Below, piece after piece: positions 7,606 through 15,260 of a stretch of 33,616 nucleotides of DNA. The number at the start of each line of letters is the position of its first letter. Within the stretch, counting starts at the first letter, position 1. Source of the stretch: a virus; IMG/VR virus record IMGVR_UViG_3300009079_000064, positions 1 through 33,616 of that record; one strand, 5' to 3'. Made by a program: the position numbers and the translations under genes. The notes beneath the pieces were generated by a model. That model was not told the origin of the DNA. It did no database searches and saw nothing but the letters and a program-made list of their open reading frames with translations.

Positions 7606-9338
7606 TCAGGTTTAAAACCCTTCGCTGGAAAAACTTTATGTCTACCGGCGATACCTTCACCAAAATTGAATTAAATAAAACTAGTTCCACTTTGATCGTA
7701 GGTCAGAATGGTGCTGGTAAATCTACTATGTTGGATGCAATGTCATTTGTTCTATTTGGCAAGCCTCACCGTAATATCAATAAACCACAACTTGTTAATA
7801 GTATTAATAATAAAGCATGTCTGGTTGAAATTGAATTTGGTGTTGGTTCATCACAATATAAGGTTGTTCGTGGTATCAAGCCTCAGGTATTTGAGATCTG
7901 GAAAAATGGTATTATGATTAACCAAGACTCGCATGCTAAAGAATATCAGAAGCTATTAGAACAAAATATTATTAAGCTTAATCATAAAAGCTTTCACCAA
8001 ATTGTTGTTCTAGGCTCTTCGTCGTTTATTCCGTTTATGCAGTTACCAGCACAACATCGTCGTGATGTTATCGAAGATCTTCTGGATATTAATGTGTTTT
8101 CTAAAATGAATACACTTATCAAAGAGAAGAATTCTGTCCTCAAAGATCGGCTTAAAGATATTGCATATCAACTTGATTTGAAAAAGAATTCTGTTGAATC
8201 TCAGAAGAAGTATATTCGTGATATCACTCAGATGAATGAAGAAGAAATCAATTCTAAGCATACGCAAATCAAAGCTATCGAAGAAGAGATTTCTCAAATC
8301 CAATCTGAAAATGGTATTGCTAGTGCCTTTATTGAAGCACAAAGCGAAAAAACGCAAGCTGGACTAAATGCGGCACTTGATAAACGTCAAGCGTTGCTTC
8401 AGTATAAAGCACAATTTAATGCTCAGATTAAAGGTGTAGTAGGTGATGCTAAGTTCTATGAAGAGAATGACAATTGCCCTACATGCACGCAATCGATTGA
8501 AGAAGATCTCAGAGCTACTAAACTTCAAGCTGCAAAGTCTAAAGCATCTGAACTTCAAAGTGCATTGAATAAGATTGCGGACGAAGCTTCAGGTATTGAA
8601 GAATCTATTGCTAAATTTACAGATGCATATGAACTTATTCGTCAGCGTCAATCTGAAATTAATAGCAATAACCAGACTATCAATAGACTTCATAGCAGTA
8701 TTTCTTCGTTGAATACCGACATTAGTAGATTGACTGCCCGTGAAGGCGATCTTGGTAGAGCTAATGAAGAATTATCTGAGATGAAATCTGAGCAAAATGC
8801 TTTGATGGAAAACAGACTTATCCTAAATGAAGAAATGTCATATAATGCTGTTATGGGAGAGATGCTAAAAGATACCGGCATTAAAACTAAAGTTATTAAA
8901 CAGTATATTCCTATTATCAACAACCTTGTTAATCAGTATTTACAAATCCTTGACTTCTTTGTACACTTCAACTTGGATGAAGAGTTTAGAGAGACTATTC
9001 GTTCACGCCACCGTGATGCTTTCTCATATGACTCATTCTCTGAGGGTGAGAAGCAGCGCATTGACTTGGCGCTTCTATTCACATGGCGTCAAATTGCTAA
9101 GATGAAAAATAGCGTTGCGACTAATCTTTTGGTTCTTGATGAAACGTTTGATTCATCTCTTGATCACGATGGTGTTGATAACCTTATGAAAATCCTTTAT
9201 ACACTAGGCGATGATACTAATGTATTTGTTATCAGTCATAAGGGTGAAATTCTTGAAGGCAAATTCAAAAACAAGATTGAATTCTACAAAGATAAAAACT
9301 TTTCAAAGATGAAAGATTTTAGTTTACAATCTGCTTAA
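7602..9338 (+). CDS. 46: gp46 recombination endonuclease subunit (Rad50-like)
   Basis: A 578-residue Rad50/SbcC-type ATPase (T4 gp46 is 560). Seen here: Walker A GQNGAGKST near residues 34-42; two long coiled-coil arms (about 180-290 and 310-440) flanking a zinc hook NCPTC near 290-294; the signature FSEGEKQRIDLALL near 478-491; and Walker B LLVLDETFDSSLD near 508-520. It acts with gp47 on DNA ends. The ATG overlaps the gene 47 stop. An early promoter for gene 45 is embedded in its last codons (9323-9351). Confidence 0.95.
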   Translation: MIRFKTLRWKNFMSTGDTFTKIELNKTSSTLIVGQNGAGKSTMLDAMSFVLFGKPHRNINKPQLVNSINNKACLVEIEFGVGSSQYKVVRGIKPQVFEIWKNGIMINQDSHAKEYQKLLEQNIIKLNHKSFHQIVVLGSSSFIPFMQLPAQHRRDVIEDLLDINVFSKMNTLIKEKNSVLKDRLKDIAYQLDLKKNSVESQKKYIRDITQMNEEEINSKHTQIKAIEEEISQIQSENGIASAFIEAQSEKTQAGLNAALDKRQALLQYKAQFNAQIKGVVGDAKFYEENDNCPTCTQSIEEDLRATKLQAAKSKASELQSALNKIADEASGIEESIAKFTDAYELIRQRQSEINSNNQTINRLHSSISSLNTDISRLTAREGDLGRANEELSEMKSEQNALMENRLILNEEMSYNAVMGEMLKDTGIKTKVIKQYIPIINNLVNQYLQILDFFVHFNLDEEFRETIRSRHRDAFSYDSFSEGEKQRIDLALLFTWRQIAKMKNSVATNLLVLDETFDSSLDHDGVDNLMKILYTLGDDTNVFVISHKGEILEGKFKNKIEFYKDKNFSKMKDFSLQSA

Positions 9339-9351
9339 TATTATGTACAAT
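9323..9351 (+). promoter_or_regulatory. early promoter (TTTACA-17-TACAAT) for gene 45
   Basis: TTTACA (9323-9328), a 17-base spacer and TACAAT (9346-9351), with the -35 inside the gene 46 reading frame, 30 bases upstream of the gene 45 ATG. It would boost clamp expression above that of 46/47, which suits a protein needed in large amounts. Confidence 0.65.
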
Positions 9352-9380
9352 ATACAAATGCGAAACGAAAGCGAGACATT

Positions 9381-10070
9381 ATGAAACTATCTGACTCAAC
9401 CACACAAATCCTTAAGAACTATGCTGGTATTAATTCCAACATCGTTTTCAATGCAGGTTCACGTATCTGCACCATCTCTGAAGCACGTAATATTCTATCT
9501 GCTGCTTCTGTTGACGCTGAATTTCCATCTACATTCGGCGTATATGACTTGAATGAATTCTTGGGTGTTCTTTCACTTGTTGATGAACCTCAAGTTAAAT
9601 TTGAAGAAAAGTTTGCTGTTATTGCTGACTCAACTGGTCGTTCAAAGATTAAATACTTCTTCACTGATACTGATATGCTCACATCGCCTAATGGTACTAT
9701 GCTAGATAAAGCTATGGAAATGAATAGCTTCCAAGTAGAGTTTGAGTTTGATCAGGATACACTAAACAAAATCAAACGTGCAGCATCAGCTCTTGGACAT
9801 TCTCTTGTGTCAGTTACTGCGGCTAATGGATCATTGGTTCTTACCGTGTTTGACCCAGAAAATCCAACATCAAATACATTCAGCCTTGATATTGCTGGAA
9901 CGTATGAGCATGAAAACTTCTCATTGGTATTTGGTATCCCAAACCTAAAAATCATTCCAGGCACGTACAAGGTCGGGCTTTCATCTAAACTCATGTCTCG
10001 CTTTACTCATACTGAGCAAGATATCGTTTACTGGATTGCACTAGAAAAATCCTCAACTTACGGAGCCTAA
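9381..10070 (+). CDS. 45: gp45 sliding clamp
   Basis: A 229-residue protein, essentially the T4 gp45 length (228). gp45 is the trimeric ring that tethers gp43 polymerase and also activates late transcription through gp55. The N-terminal KLSDSTTQILKNYAGINSNIVF segment (residues 2-23) and the duplicated two-domain beta pattern match the family. It has its own promoter at 9323-9351 and is followed after one base by a small ORF and then by the clamp-loader gene 44, the conserved T4-type order 46-45-44. Confidence 0.92.
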   Translation: MKLSDSTTQILKNYAGINSNIVFNAGSRICTISEARNILSAASVDAEFPSTFGVYDLNEFLGVLSLVDEPQVKFEEKFAVIADSTGRSKIKYFFTDTDMLTSPNGTMLDKAMEMNSFQVEFEFDQDTLNKIKRAASALGHSLVSVTAANGSLVLTVFDPENPTSNTFSLDIAGTYEHENFSLVFGIPNLKIIPGTYKVGLSSKLMSRFTHTEQDIVYWIALEKSSTYGA

Positions 10071-10071
10071 A

Positions 10072-10260
10072 ATGGACAAACAAATTATTGAAATCTCTGC
10101 ACGAGTAGCACGTAGCACAATGGCAGTAATCGACACTGTTGTACAACGTGGCGGATTCCGCGGTGAAGAACTTACTACAATCGGCCAGCTCCGTGACCAA
10201 TGTGTTCAACTCATTGCTATGTCAGAAGCCTCCGCCCAAGAGGCTGCAGCACAGGAATAA
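10072..10260 (+). CDS. small conserved-position protein between clamp and clamp loader
   Basis: A 62-residue, mainly helical protein with an Ala/Glu-rich C terminus (EASAQEAAAQE). It lies where T4 has rpbA (an RNA polymerase-binding protein of 129 residues), between genes 45 and 44, but it is half that length and I see no convincing similarity. A CGGAG site precedes its ATG, one base after the gene 45 stop codon. Function unknown. Confidence 0.65.
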   Translation: MDKQIIEISARVARSTMAVIDTVVQRGGFRGEELTTIGQLRDQCVQLIAMSEASAQEAAAQE

Positions 10261-10263
10261 TAG

Positions 10264-10292
10264 TTTACATTATACTCCTAATATATTATAAT
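10264..10292 (+). promoter_or_regulatory. early promoter (TTTACA-17-TATAAT) for gene 44
   Basis: TTTACA (10264-10269), a 17-base spacer and TATAAT (10287-10292), 26 bases before the gene 44 ATG. This is a textbook copy of the recurrent motif. It would start the unit 44-dexA-grx and the downstream inserted genes. Confidence 0.82.
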
Positions 10293-10317
10293 GAACAAAC
10301 CTTGAATTGGAGTTATT

Positions 10318-11256
10318 ATGTCTAAAGACTTTCTATGGGTAGAGAAATATCGCCCAAAAACAATCTCTGAAACTATTCTGCCTACGGCACTCAAGAAGAC
10401 ACTTCAGAATATGGTAGATACCGGTGAATTGCAGAATATGCTTTTCACCGGTACTGCTGGATTAGGCAAGACCACGGCAGCTAAGGCTTTGTGTAATGAG
10501 TTGGGTCTTGACTATATCGTAATCAATGGATCTGAAGAAGGTAACATTGATACGCTTCGTGGTAAAATTAAACAGTTTGCTTCTACTGTCAGCTTTGCCG
10601 GTGGATATAAAGTTGTTATTCTAGACGAAGCTGACTATATGAATGCTCAGTCCACACAACCTGCGTTGCGTGGTTTTATTGAGCAATTCTCTGATAACTG
10701 TCGCTTTATTCTCACTTGTAACTTTAAGAACCGTATTATTGAACCACTTCATTCACGTTGTGGTGTATACGAATTCAACACGACCAAAAAGGATACTGCG
10801 CCACTTGCTGCTCAGATGATGAAGCGTCTTCAAACTATTCTTGATACTGAGAACGTTACATATCAGGATAAAGATCTTGCAGAAGTCATTATGAAATACA
10901 CTCCAGACTGGCGTCGTGTTATTAATGAAATCCAACGTAATAGTAATGGCGGTGAACTTAATATTGCTACGGCTATGGCAGGAACTGCTGGACAATTTGA
11001 TGAACTCTTTAATCACATCAAAGCCAAAGACTTTAAGAATATGCGGCAATGGATCGTAAACAATATGGATCTTGATACAACAGCTATTATTCGTGGCGTA
11101 TATGATCGCATTTACGATAAAGTTGCCCCTGCTAGCATTCCACAAATCGTTCTTATCCTTGCTGACTATCAGTATAAAGCAGCATTCGTTGCAGACCATG
11201 AACTCAATCTTGTGGCTTGTATGACCGAAATTATGTCTGAGGTACAAATCCAATGA
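10318..11256 (+). CDS. 44: gp44 clamp-loader ATPase subunit
   Basis: A 312-residue AAA+ ATPase (T4 gp44 is 319). Four copies with one gp62 open and load the gp45 clamp. Seen here: the N-terminal WVEKYRPK motif near residues 7-14, Walker A GTAGLGKTT near 45-53, Walker B VILDEADYM near 99-107, and the arginine-finger SRC motif (HSRCGVYEF) near 144-152. It begins with a GGAG site and overlaps the dexA ATG at its stop. The antisense ORF at 10753-11262 is a shadow. Confidence 0.95.
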   Translation: MSKDFLWVEKYRPKTISETILPTALKKTLQNMVDTGELQNMLFTGTAGLGKTTAAKALCNELGLDYIVINGSEEGNIDTLRGKIKQFASTVSFAGGYKVVILDEADYMNAQSTQPALRGFIEQFSDNCRFILTCNFKNRIIEPLHSRCGVYEFNTTKKDTAPLAAQMMKRLQTILDTENVTYQDKDLAEVIMKYTPDWRRVINEIQRNSNGGELNIATAMAGTAGQFDELFNHIKAKDFKNMRQWIVNNMDLDTTAIIRGVYDRIYDKVAPASIPQIVLILADYQYKAAFVADHELNLVACMTEIMSEVQIQ

Positions 11257-11843
11257 ATACAATCTATGACTTTGAGACTATGTCACAGGATCCCGTTAAC
11301 GGTGTAGTGGTATCCTTTGCTATGCTTAACTTTGACCCTAAACGTTTTACATCAAATCCGTATACATATAACGAGTTGGTTGATAATGCCAAGTTTATGA
11401 AGTTTGATGTTGTAGATCAGGTTAAAAATTACGGCCGTACAATTTGTAAAGATACCGTTGAGTGGTGGGGTAATCAGAGTAAAGAAGCCCAAAAGTCTAT
11501 TGCTCCTAACCCATCACTTGACCGACCTATCTCTGAACTGTATTCGTTTTATAGAGAAAATATGCCGGATTATCCCGGATTAACATATACACGCCGAAAT
11601 ACATTTGATCCGGTGTTTATGACTTCTCTTATGAAAGCAACTGGTAACCCAGAGCCATATGCGTGGTGGGATGTTCGTGATACAATCAGTTACATCGAAG
11701 GTCTAGCTATTACTGGCTATATCAAAAACAACTTTGTTCCAGATGATTTGGCTGAACACTTTATTGCTCACGATCCTCGTCATGATATTGCTATGGACAC
11801 TATGCGTCTTCAAATTCTGGTAGACGCAGTAACATCATTTTAG
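11253..11843 (+). CDS. dexA: DexA-like 3'-5' exonuclease (DEDD family)
   Basis: A 196-residue homologue of T4 exonuclease A (227 residues). Residues 4-9 (IYDFET) carry the first catalytic Asp/Glu of the DEDD superfamily. FDVVDQ and DTVEWWGNQSKEAQKSIAP near 69-87 align with the T4 block STIEWWKNQSPEARKNIAP. The later AHDPRHDIAMD near 172-182 holds the last catalytic His/Asp (AHDSIHDCAKD in T4). It is coupled to gene 44 by an ATGA overlap. It removes nucleotides from 3' ends of single-stranded DNA; in T4 it is non-essential. An RNA substrate is not excluded from sequence. Confidence 0.9.
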   Translation: MNTIYDFETMSQDPVNGVVVSFAMLNFDPKRFTSNPYTYNELVDNAKFMKFDVVDQVKNYGRTICKDTVEWWGNQSKEAQKSIAPNPSLDRPISELYSFYRENMPDYPGLTYTRRNTFDPVFMTSLMKATGNPEPYAWWDVRDTISYIEGLAITGYIKNNFVPDDLAEHFIAHDPRHDIAMDTMRLQILVDAVTSF

Positions 11844-11851
11844 GAGATAAT

Positions 11852-12139
11852 ATGCTAACAATTTATACTAAAGATGAATGCTTTTACTGTAAGAACCTAA
11901 AGAAGAACCTTGAAAAGTGGGGTTTCTCTTATCAAGAGGTTAACATTTCTAATAGTGATACTGCTATGGAATGGTTTAAAAAACAAGGTTATAAAACAGT
12001 CCCTCAGCTTTACTTTGATACCGTTAATGTTCAGAAGGGGGAATCTACAGCTCTTACTAAACAAAAACTTGAAGAGAGAATTGAACGCGTTATGTGGCCT
12101 TCTATTGATGGTGGTATCGAATGTGATGAAATGGGATAG
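11852..12139 (+). CDS. glutaredoxin
   Basis: A 95-residue thioredoxin-fold protein with a CFYC active site at residues 10-13 (CxxC after a KDE strand end), a cis-Pro motif KTVPQLYF near 48-55, and the KGESTAL segment corresponding to the glutathione-binding GG/DL region. Phage glutaredoxins reduce ribonucleotide reductase. No nrd gene is in the window, so its partner may be elsewhere or in the host. An AGGAGA site lies 8 bases upstream. Its last 14 bases overlap the start of the kinase-like gene. Confidence 0.9.
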   Translation: MLTIYTKDECFYCKNLKKNLEKWGFSYQEVNISNSDTAMEWFKKQGYKTVPQLYFDTVNVQKGESTALTKQKLEERIERVMWPSIDGGIECDEMG

Positions 12140-12665
12140 GTTTGTACATCCGGATCCTAACATTGGAAGAGTTGCTTCGGTTTATTTAAGCGAAGACAGA
12201 AGATTTATAAAAAAATACTATAATCCCGATAACATTACTGTTTCGGGAGAACAGACTATACAAACGCCTGAATATATAAATCAGAAATGGGAAGCTGAAG
12301 TCGCTAGTCAAATACAATTGCATGGTTTGCCTTGGGTGCCAAAACTCGTTGAAATTAATGTGAATGAGAAATCCGTTACTCAAGAATATTACGGTCCGGA
12401 TCTTTTAATTCAAGGTTATGATGACATACCGGATATTGAAGATCAAATAGTTGAGATATATAAGTATTTCAAAGAGATTGATGTGTATAAATTGAATGGC
12501 GCGTTATCGAATATGACTAAGCTTGACGGTAAAGTTATTATGTTTGATTTTAAATATATGCGCCGCAGGACCGATGATCTTAAACCATATGCTTTATATG
12601 AAATTAACGAATGGCTTTCAAAGATTAGTCCTACACTTGCTCCTAGATTGAAAGAACTGATATGA
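12126..12665 (+). CDS. kinase-fold-like protein
   Basis: A 179-residue protein starting MKWDRFVHPD at an ATG inside the glutaredoxin 3' end; the longer open frame upstream is the glutaredoxin gene read out of frame. The order of elements resembles a small protein or aminoglycoside kinase: RRFIKKYY (candidate ATP-binding Lys) near residues 24-31, KWEAEVA (candidate C-helix Glu) near 54-60, a hinge-like VTQEYYGPDLL near 83-93, LNGALSNM (catalytic-loop position) near 124-131, and VIMFDFKY (metal-binding Asp) near 138-145. The catalytic-loop Asp expected in H-x-D seems replaced by Asn, so catalysis is doubtful. It overlaps the aminotransferase start by four bases. The fold assignment is inference from motif order. 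Confidence 0.5.
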   Translation: MKWDRFVHPDPNIGRVASVYLSEDRRFIKKYYNPDNITVSGEQTIQTPEYINQKWEAEVASQIQLHGLPWVPKLVEINVNEKSVTQEYYGPDLLIQGYDDIPDIEDQIVEIYKYFKEIDVYKLNGALSNMTKLDGKVIMFDFKYMRRRTDDLKPYALYEINEWLSKISPTLAPRLKELI

Positions 12666-13498
12666 CGGTGTATAGTTTTTTACCATACCAAATCTCTGAG
12701 GTTTTGGCAAAAACACCTATAAAAAATAAAGGCAATTTTGACGATTTAGTTGAGTGTAAAGAAGCTTGGGTTGAATGGATATCAAAGTTTTCAGGTGCTG
12801 AAAATAAAAAAGAGTGGGCAATTACTAATGGCATCCATGAGGCTTTAACGCACCAGTTAGCACATGTATATAACAAGTATGATAAAATATACTGGTTTGA
12901 TACTGATTATAAATTTTACAAAGTGCTCTGTATGTCGTATAATAACGTAGGTATCAGTAGCGCTAGATTGGATTTGATTGAGCCAAACAGTTATGTTATA
13001 GTTAGTCAACCTAATCACGAAGGTGGTATTACTCCATGGCTAAAAGATCTTATTTCCATATGTCAAAATAATGGATCTAAGATCTTTTTAGATTGCGCTT
13101 TTTATGGAACTACATTCGATACACTTGACACAAGCCTAGAAGTATTTGATGCTGTTGCATTCAGTATGAGTAAGAATTTTCTTTTAGGTGGTATCAGGTC
13201 GGGTATAGTGTTTTCGGATAGTCTGCCGATGACATTAACTGTTCCTATATCAGAACATTTTGGATATAGTTATTACAATATATTTGCAACAGAAGTAGCC
13301 AAAAATATCCTTCCTCTTTTTGATTGCAACTATATAACTCGTCACGCGAAACCTATTCAGGCACAGTATTGCCTAGAGAATAATCTTAAACCTGCTGATA
13401 TATGGATGTGGGCTTTTGATAATGATGGAAACAAAATTTGTATAACTGATGAGATATCTCACCTTATACAAAAGGAATTAGATAATGAACCCATTTGA
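12662..13498 (+). CDS. PLP-dependent aminotransferase-like protein (fold type I)
   Basis: A 278-residue protein resembling the large domain of class I/V aminotransferases. VIVSQPNHEGGITPWLKDL near residues 118-136 corresponds to the xPNNPTG region. IFLDCAFYGTTFD near 147-159 has the Asp that contacts the pyridine nitrogen and an aromatic after it. AFSMSKNFLLGGIRSG near 171-186 holds the Schiff-base lysine in SxSKxF and the following Gly/Arg. It is shorter than usual (370-400 residues), mainly at the C terminus, so substrate specificity may differ. It is coupled to the kinase-like gene (ATGA) and overlaps gene 62 by 14 bases. It is rich in ATA/AGA/TTA codons, unlike its core neighbours. The substrate is unknown. 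Confidence 0.75.
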   Translation: MTVYSFLPYQISEVLAKTPIKNKGNFDDLVECKEAWVEWISKFSGAENKKEWAITNGIHEALTHQLAHVYNKYDKIYWFDTDYKFYKVLCMSYNNVGISSARLDLIEPNSYVIVSQPNHEGGITPWLKDLISICQNNGSKIFLDCAFYGTTFDTLDTSLEVFDAVAFSMSKNFLLGGIRSGIVFSDSLPMTLTVPISEHFGYSYYNIFATEVAKNILPLFDCNYITRHAKPIQAQYCLENNLKPADIWMWAFDNDGNKICITDEISHLIQKELDNEPI

Positions 13499-13868
13499 AT
13501 ATGTGAACTCTATTAATACCACTAAACAAGATTTAATGATAGATGATTTGGCAGAAAAGGCATACATTCCTTTTACTGTAAATCGTTCACTCTCATACTT
13601 TAATGATACCGTATTAATGGTCAATGAGATGAATAAACATGCCAGTTTAGACAAAAAACTACAATATCATTTTCTCATAAATATTGTCAGAAAGCGAAAA
13701 CGCTTTTCTAAATGGAATAAACCTGAATTGGTTAATGATGTTGAAGTGGTAAAAGAATATTATGGCTATAGTAATGAAAAAGCCCGACAAGTTTTGCCCC
13801 TTCTCTCATCCGACCAAATAATGAATTTGAGAGAAAAGGTGAACAAAGGTGGTAGAACAAAAAAATAA
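13485..13868 (+). CDS. 62: gp62 clamp-loader small subunit
   Basis: A 127-residue protein in the conserved slot before regA. T4 gp62 is 187 residues, and shorter versions occur in distant T4-like phages. It starts with NPFEYVNSINTTKQDL, typical of gp62, and contains a basic RKRKRFSKWNKPE stretch near residues 69-81 and the VKEYYGYSNEKARQVLPLLS segment near 89-108. An AAAGGA site lies upstream inside the aminotransferase gene. With four gp44 subunits it loads gp45. The T4 order 44-62-regA-43 is kept but interrupted by inserted genes. Confidence 0.82.
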   Translation: MNPFEYVNSINTTKQDLMIDDLAEKAYIPFTVNRSLSYFNDTVLMVNEMNKHASLDKKLQYHFLINIVRKRKRFSKWNKPELVNDVEVVKEYYGYSNEKARQVLPLLSSDQIMNLREKVNKGGRTKK

Positions 13869-14262
13869 TGTCCAATGGACACCATCTGACATGCTTGAAG
13901 TTACATTGAATGAACCCGATGACTTCCTAAAGGTTAGAGAAACACTAACACGAATCGGTGTAGCATCCCGTAAAGATAAGAAATTGTATCAATCTTGCCA
14001 TATCTTGCATAAGCAGGGTAGGTATTTTATTGTGCATTTTAAAGAGTTATTTCTTCTCGATGGTAAAAAATCCAATCTTGAAGTAAATGATATCCAACGT
14101 AGAAATAGTATTGCTATGCTTTTAAGTGACTGGGGGCTAATTCAGTTTGCTAAAAAGGGTGATACATTACAATTGGCGCCTCTTCGTCAAATTAAAATTA
14201 TCCCATTCAAAGAAAAAGAGCAATGGGAACTCTGCCCGAAATATAACATCGGTAATAAATAA
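13849..14262 (+). CDS. regA: RegA translational repressor
   Basis: A homologue of T4 RegA (122 residues), an RNA-binding protein that blocks translation of many early mRNAs, including those for replication proteins, by covering their start regions. MLEVTLNEPDDFLKVRETLT near residues 15-34 matches the T4 N terminus (MIEITLKKPEDFLKVKETLT). KLYQSCHILHKQGRYFIVHFKE and RRNSIAMLLSDWGLI follow in the same order as T4, and it ends PKYNIGNK (PKYTIGN in T4). Two starts are possible: GTG at 13849, with an AAAGG site, adds 14 residues; the ATG at 13891 gives the T4 length but lacks a clear site. It overlaps gene 62 by 20 bases with the GTG start. Confidence 0.93.
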   Translation: MVEQKNNVQWTPSDMLEVTLNEPDDFLKVRETLTRIGVASRKDKKLYQSCHILHKQGRYFIVHFKELFLLDGKKSNLEVNDIQRRNSIAMLLSDWGLIQFAKKGDTLQLAPLRQIKIIPFKEKEQWELCPKYNIGNK

Positions 14263-14264
14263 TT

Positions 14265-14328
14265 TTATCCTAAAAGGTAATACCAGGTATTCTGTAATGG
14301 TATAGCTTATTTTTGCCTTTTAGGATAA
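14265..14328. repeat. 13-bp perfect inverted repeat before hsp20
   Basis: TTATCCTAAAAGG (14265-14277) is exactly complementary to CCTTTTAGGATAA (14316-14328), with a 38-base loop. The loop has its own small palindrome (AATACC-A-GGTATT, 14279-14291). It starts three bases after the regA stop. With no U-run after the right arm, it is not a standard rightward terminator. The right arm overlaps a GATAAATA late-promoter-like octamer (14324-14331), so transcripts from upstream would form the stem while late transcripts would not include it. Confidence 0.7.
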
Positions 14329-14357
14329 ATACACTTGAGCGCAGGAGAACCTGGCTC
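14324..14357 (+). promoter_or_regulatory. late-promoter-like octamer and leader hairpin of hsp20
   Basis: GATAAATA (14324-14331) differs by one base from the late octamer TATAAATA and stands 58 bases before the hsp20 ATG. Just downstream, GAGC-G-CAGG (14337-14345) pairs with CCTG-GCTC (14350-14357) around an AGAA loop with one bulged G. This would sit at the 5' end of the transcript. It could stabilise the mRNA or tune translation; the ribosome-binding site itself (about 14377-14382) is outside it. Confidence 0.45.
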
Positions 14358-14388
14358 TTAATATTCTTGCTTGAAAAAGGAGAACACA

Positions 14389-14865
14389 ATGACAAGCAGA
14401 CGAATCAACACAACTTCATTTCCACCTGCAGCCTTTGTAGGATTTGATCACCTCTTTAAAGAACTTGATCACGTTACAAAGCATGCCTACGATAACTATC
14501 CTCCTCATAATATCCTTAAAACAGGTGAATCGGATTATCTAATTGAACTGGCAGTAGCTGGTTTCAGTAAAGATGGTATCGATATTGAGCTACACGATAG
14601 AACCCTTACCGTAACAGGTGATCATGTTTCCAAAGGTCGCGAGTATATTCACCGTGGTATTTCTACGAAGAAATTCAAACGCACCTTTAGATTGTCTGAA
14701 CACGTGCAAGTGCACGGAGCAGATATTCAAGACGGCATACTAGCAATTGAGTTGAAGTATGTAGTCCCAGAAGATCAGCGTCCTCGTAAAATTTCAATTG
14801 GAAACAACGAGGTCTCAAATGACACACTTAATACACAAACTAAACAGTTTCTTACAGAAGATTAA
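14389..14865 (+). CDS. hsp20: Hsp20 small heat-shock protein
   Basis: A 158-residue alpha-crystallin-domain protein. The domain runs from about residue 40 to 140: PHNILKTGESDYLIELAVAGFSKDGIDIELHDRTLTV (split over residues 42-80), the HRGISTKKFKRTFRLSEHVQ segment, and an A-x-DGILAIEL strand. The C-terminal IxI-type motif is approximated by KISI. Small heat-shock proteins hold unfolded proteins without ATP, and aquatic T4-like phages often carry one, probably for capsid or scaffold folding. I start at the ATG at 14389, which has a strong AAAAAGGAG site; the TTG at 14371 lies in front of that site. Confidence 0.93.
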   Translation: MTSRRINTTSFPPAAFVGFDHLFKELDHVTKHAYDNYPPHNILKTGESDYLIELAVAGFSKDGIDIELHDRTLTVTGDHVSKGREYIHRGISTKKFKRTFRLSEHVQVHGADIQDGILAIELKYVVPEDQRPRKISIGNNEVSNDTLNTQTKQFLTED

Positions 14866-15037
14866 AGAACTAAAAGATATTAGAATTACCGAAAACTCGT
14901 TATACAAACTATCCGATAGAGAGTTAAACGATATTGGTATTTCTAGAGGTGATATTCACGCTTTAGCAAGAGGTGATAAAGATCATAAAAGATCCTATAA
15001 ATTAGAGATTAACCCGAACTTGAAAGGGTGGATCTGA
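14819..15037 (+). CDS. DUF1127-like small protein
   Basis: A 72-residue protein with LYKLSDRELNDIGISRGDI near residues 28-46, the hallmark of DUF1127-type proteins (leucine-rich helix, then DRELxDIGxxRxxI). Such proteins are abundant in alphaproteobacteria; some bind RNA or influence RNA turnover and metabolism. In a phage it suggests capture from the host. The ATG at 14819 follows a GAGG site, overlapping the hsp20 3' end; the further upstream ATG at 14798 is less likely. It is coupled by a one-base overlap to the gene at 15037. Confidence 0.7.
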   Translation: MTHLIHKLNSFLQKIKELKDIRITENSLYKLSDRELNDIGISRGDIHALARGDKDHKRSYKLEINPNLKGWI

Positions 15038-15213
15038 TGAATGTTATGGTGCTTAACACTACTACTAGTATTGGGTCTTGGTTTAATGATCTTTTTGCAA
15101 AAGTTAATCGTAGTTTCTATAAAATCGGATATTACCGAGCTGCAACAGAACTTACGAGACTTGGGTACGTCGAAGAAGCCAGACAATGTTTAAAAGAGCT
15201 TAATCGCTCATAA
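15037..15213 (+). CDS. small helical protein, partner of the DUF1127-like gene
   Basis: A 58-residue protein starting at the ATG 15037, behind an AAAGGGTGG site; the GTG at 15028 is inside that site and was not used. The C-terminal half (YYRAATELTRLGYVEEARQCLKEL) is a helix pair that resembles the helical pattern of short DUF1127-type proteins without the signature DRELxDIG. It is translationally coupled to the DUF1127-like gene and ends just before a strong terminator at 15219. The two may act together. Function unknown. Confidence 0.6.
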   Translation: MNVMVLNTTTSIGSWFNDLFAKVNRSFYKIGYYRAATELTRLGYVEEARQCLKELNRS

Positions 15214-15243
15214 AAAAGTCCTAGCCACAAGTGGCTAGGATTT
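15212..15243. terminator. strong hairpin terminator, possibly bidirectional
   Basis: TCCTAGCCAC (15219-15228) pairs perfectly with GTGGCTAGGA (15231-15240) around a two-base AA turn (in practice a four-base loop). It is preceded by six A's and followed by TTT, so it could end transcription on either strand. It closes the hsp20/DUF1127 unit. Confidence 0.8.
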
Positions 15244-15260
15244 ACATACTAGAAGATGAA

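Noticed and set aside
10753-11262. 169-residue minus-strand ORF opposite gene 44
   Set aside because: No ribosome-binding site, no recognisable sequence, and it lies wholly opposite a conserved clamp-loader gene; its composition is that of a reverse-strand shadow.
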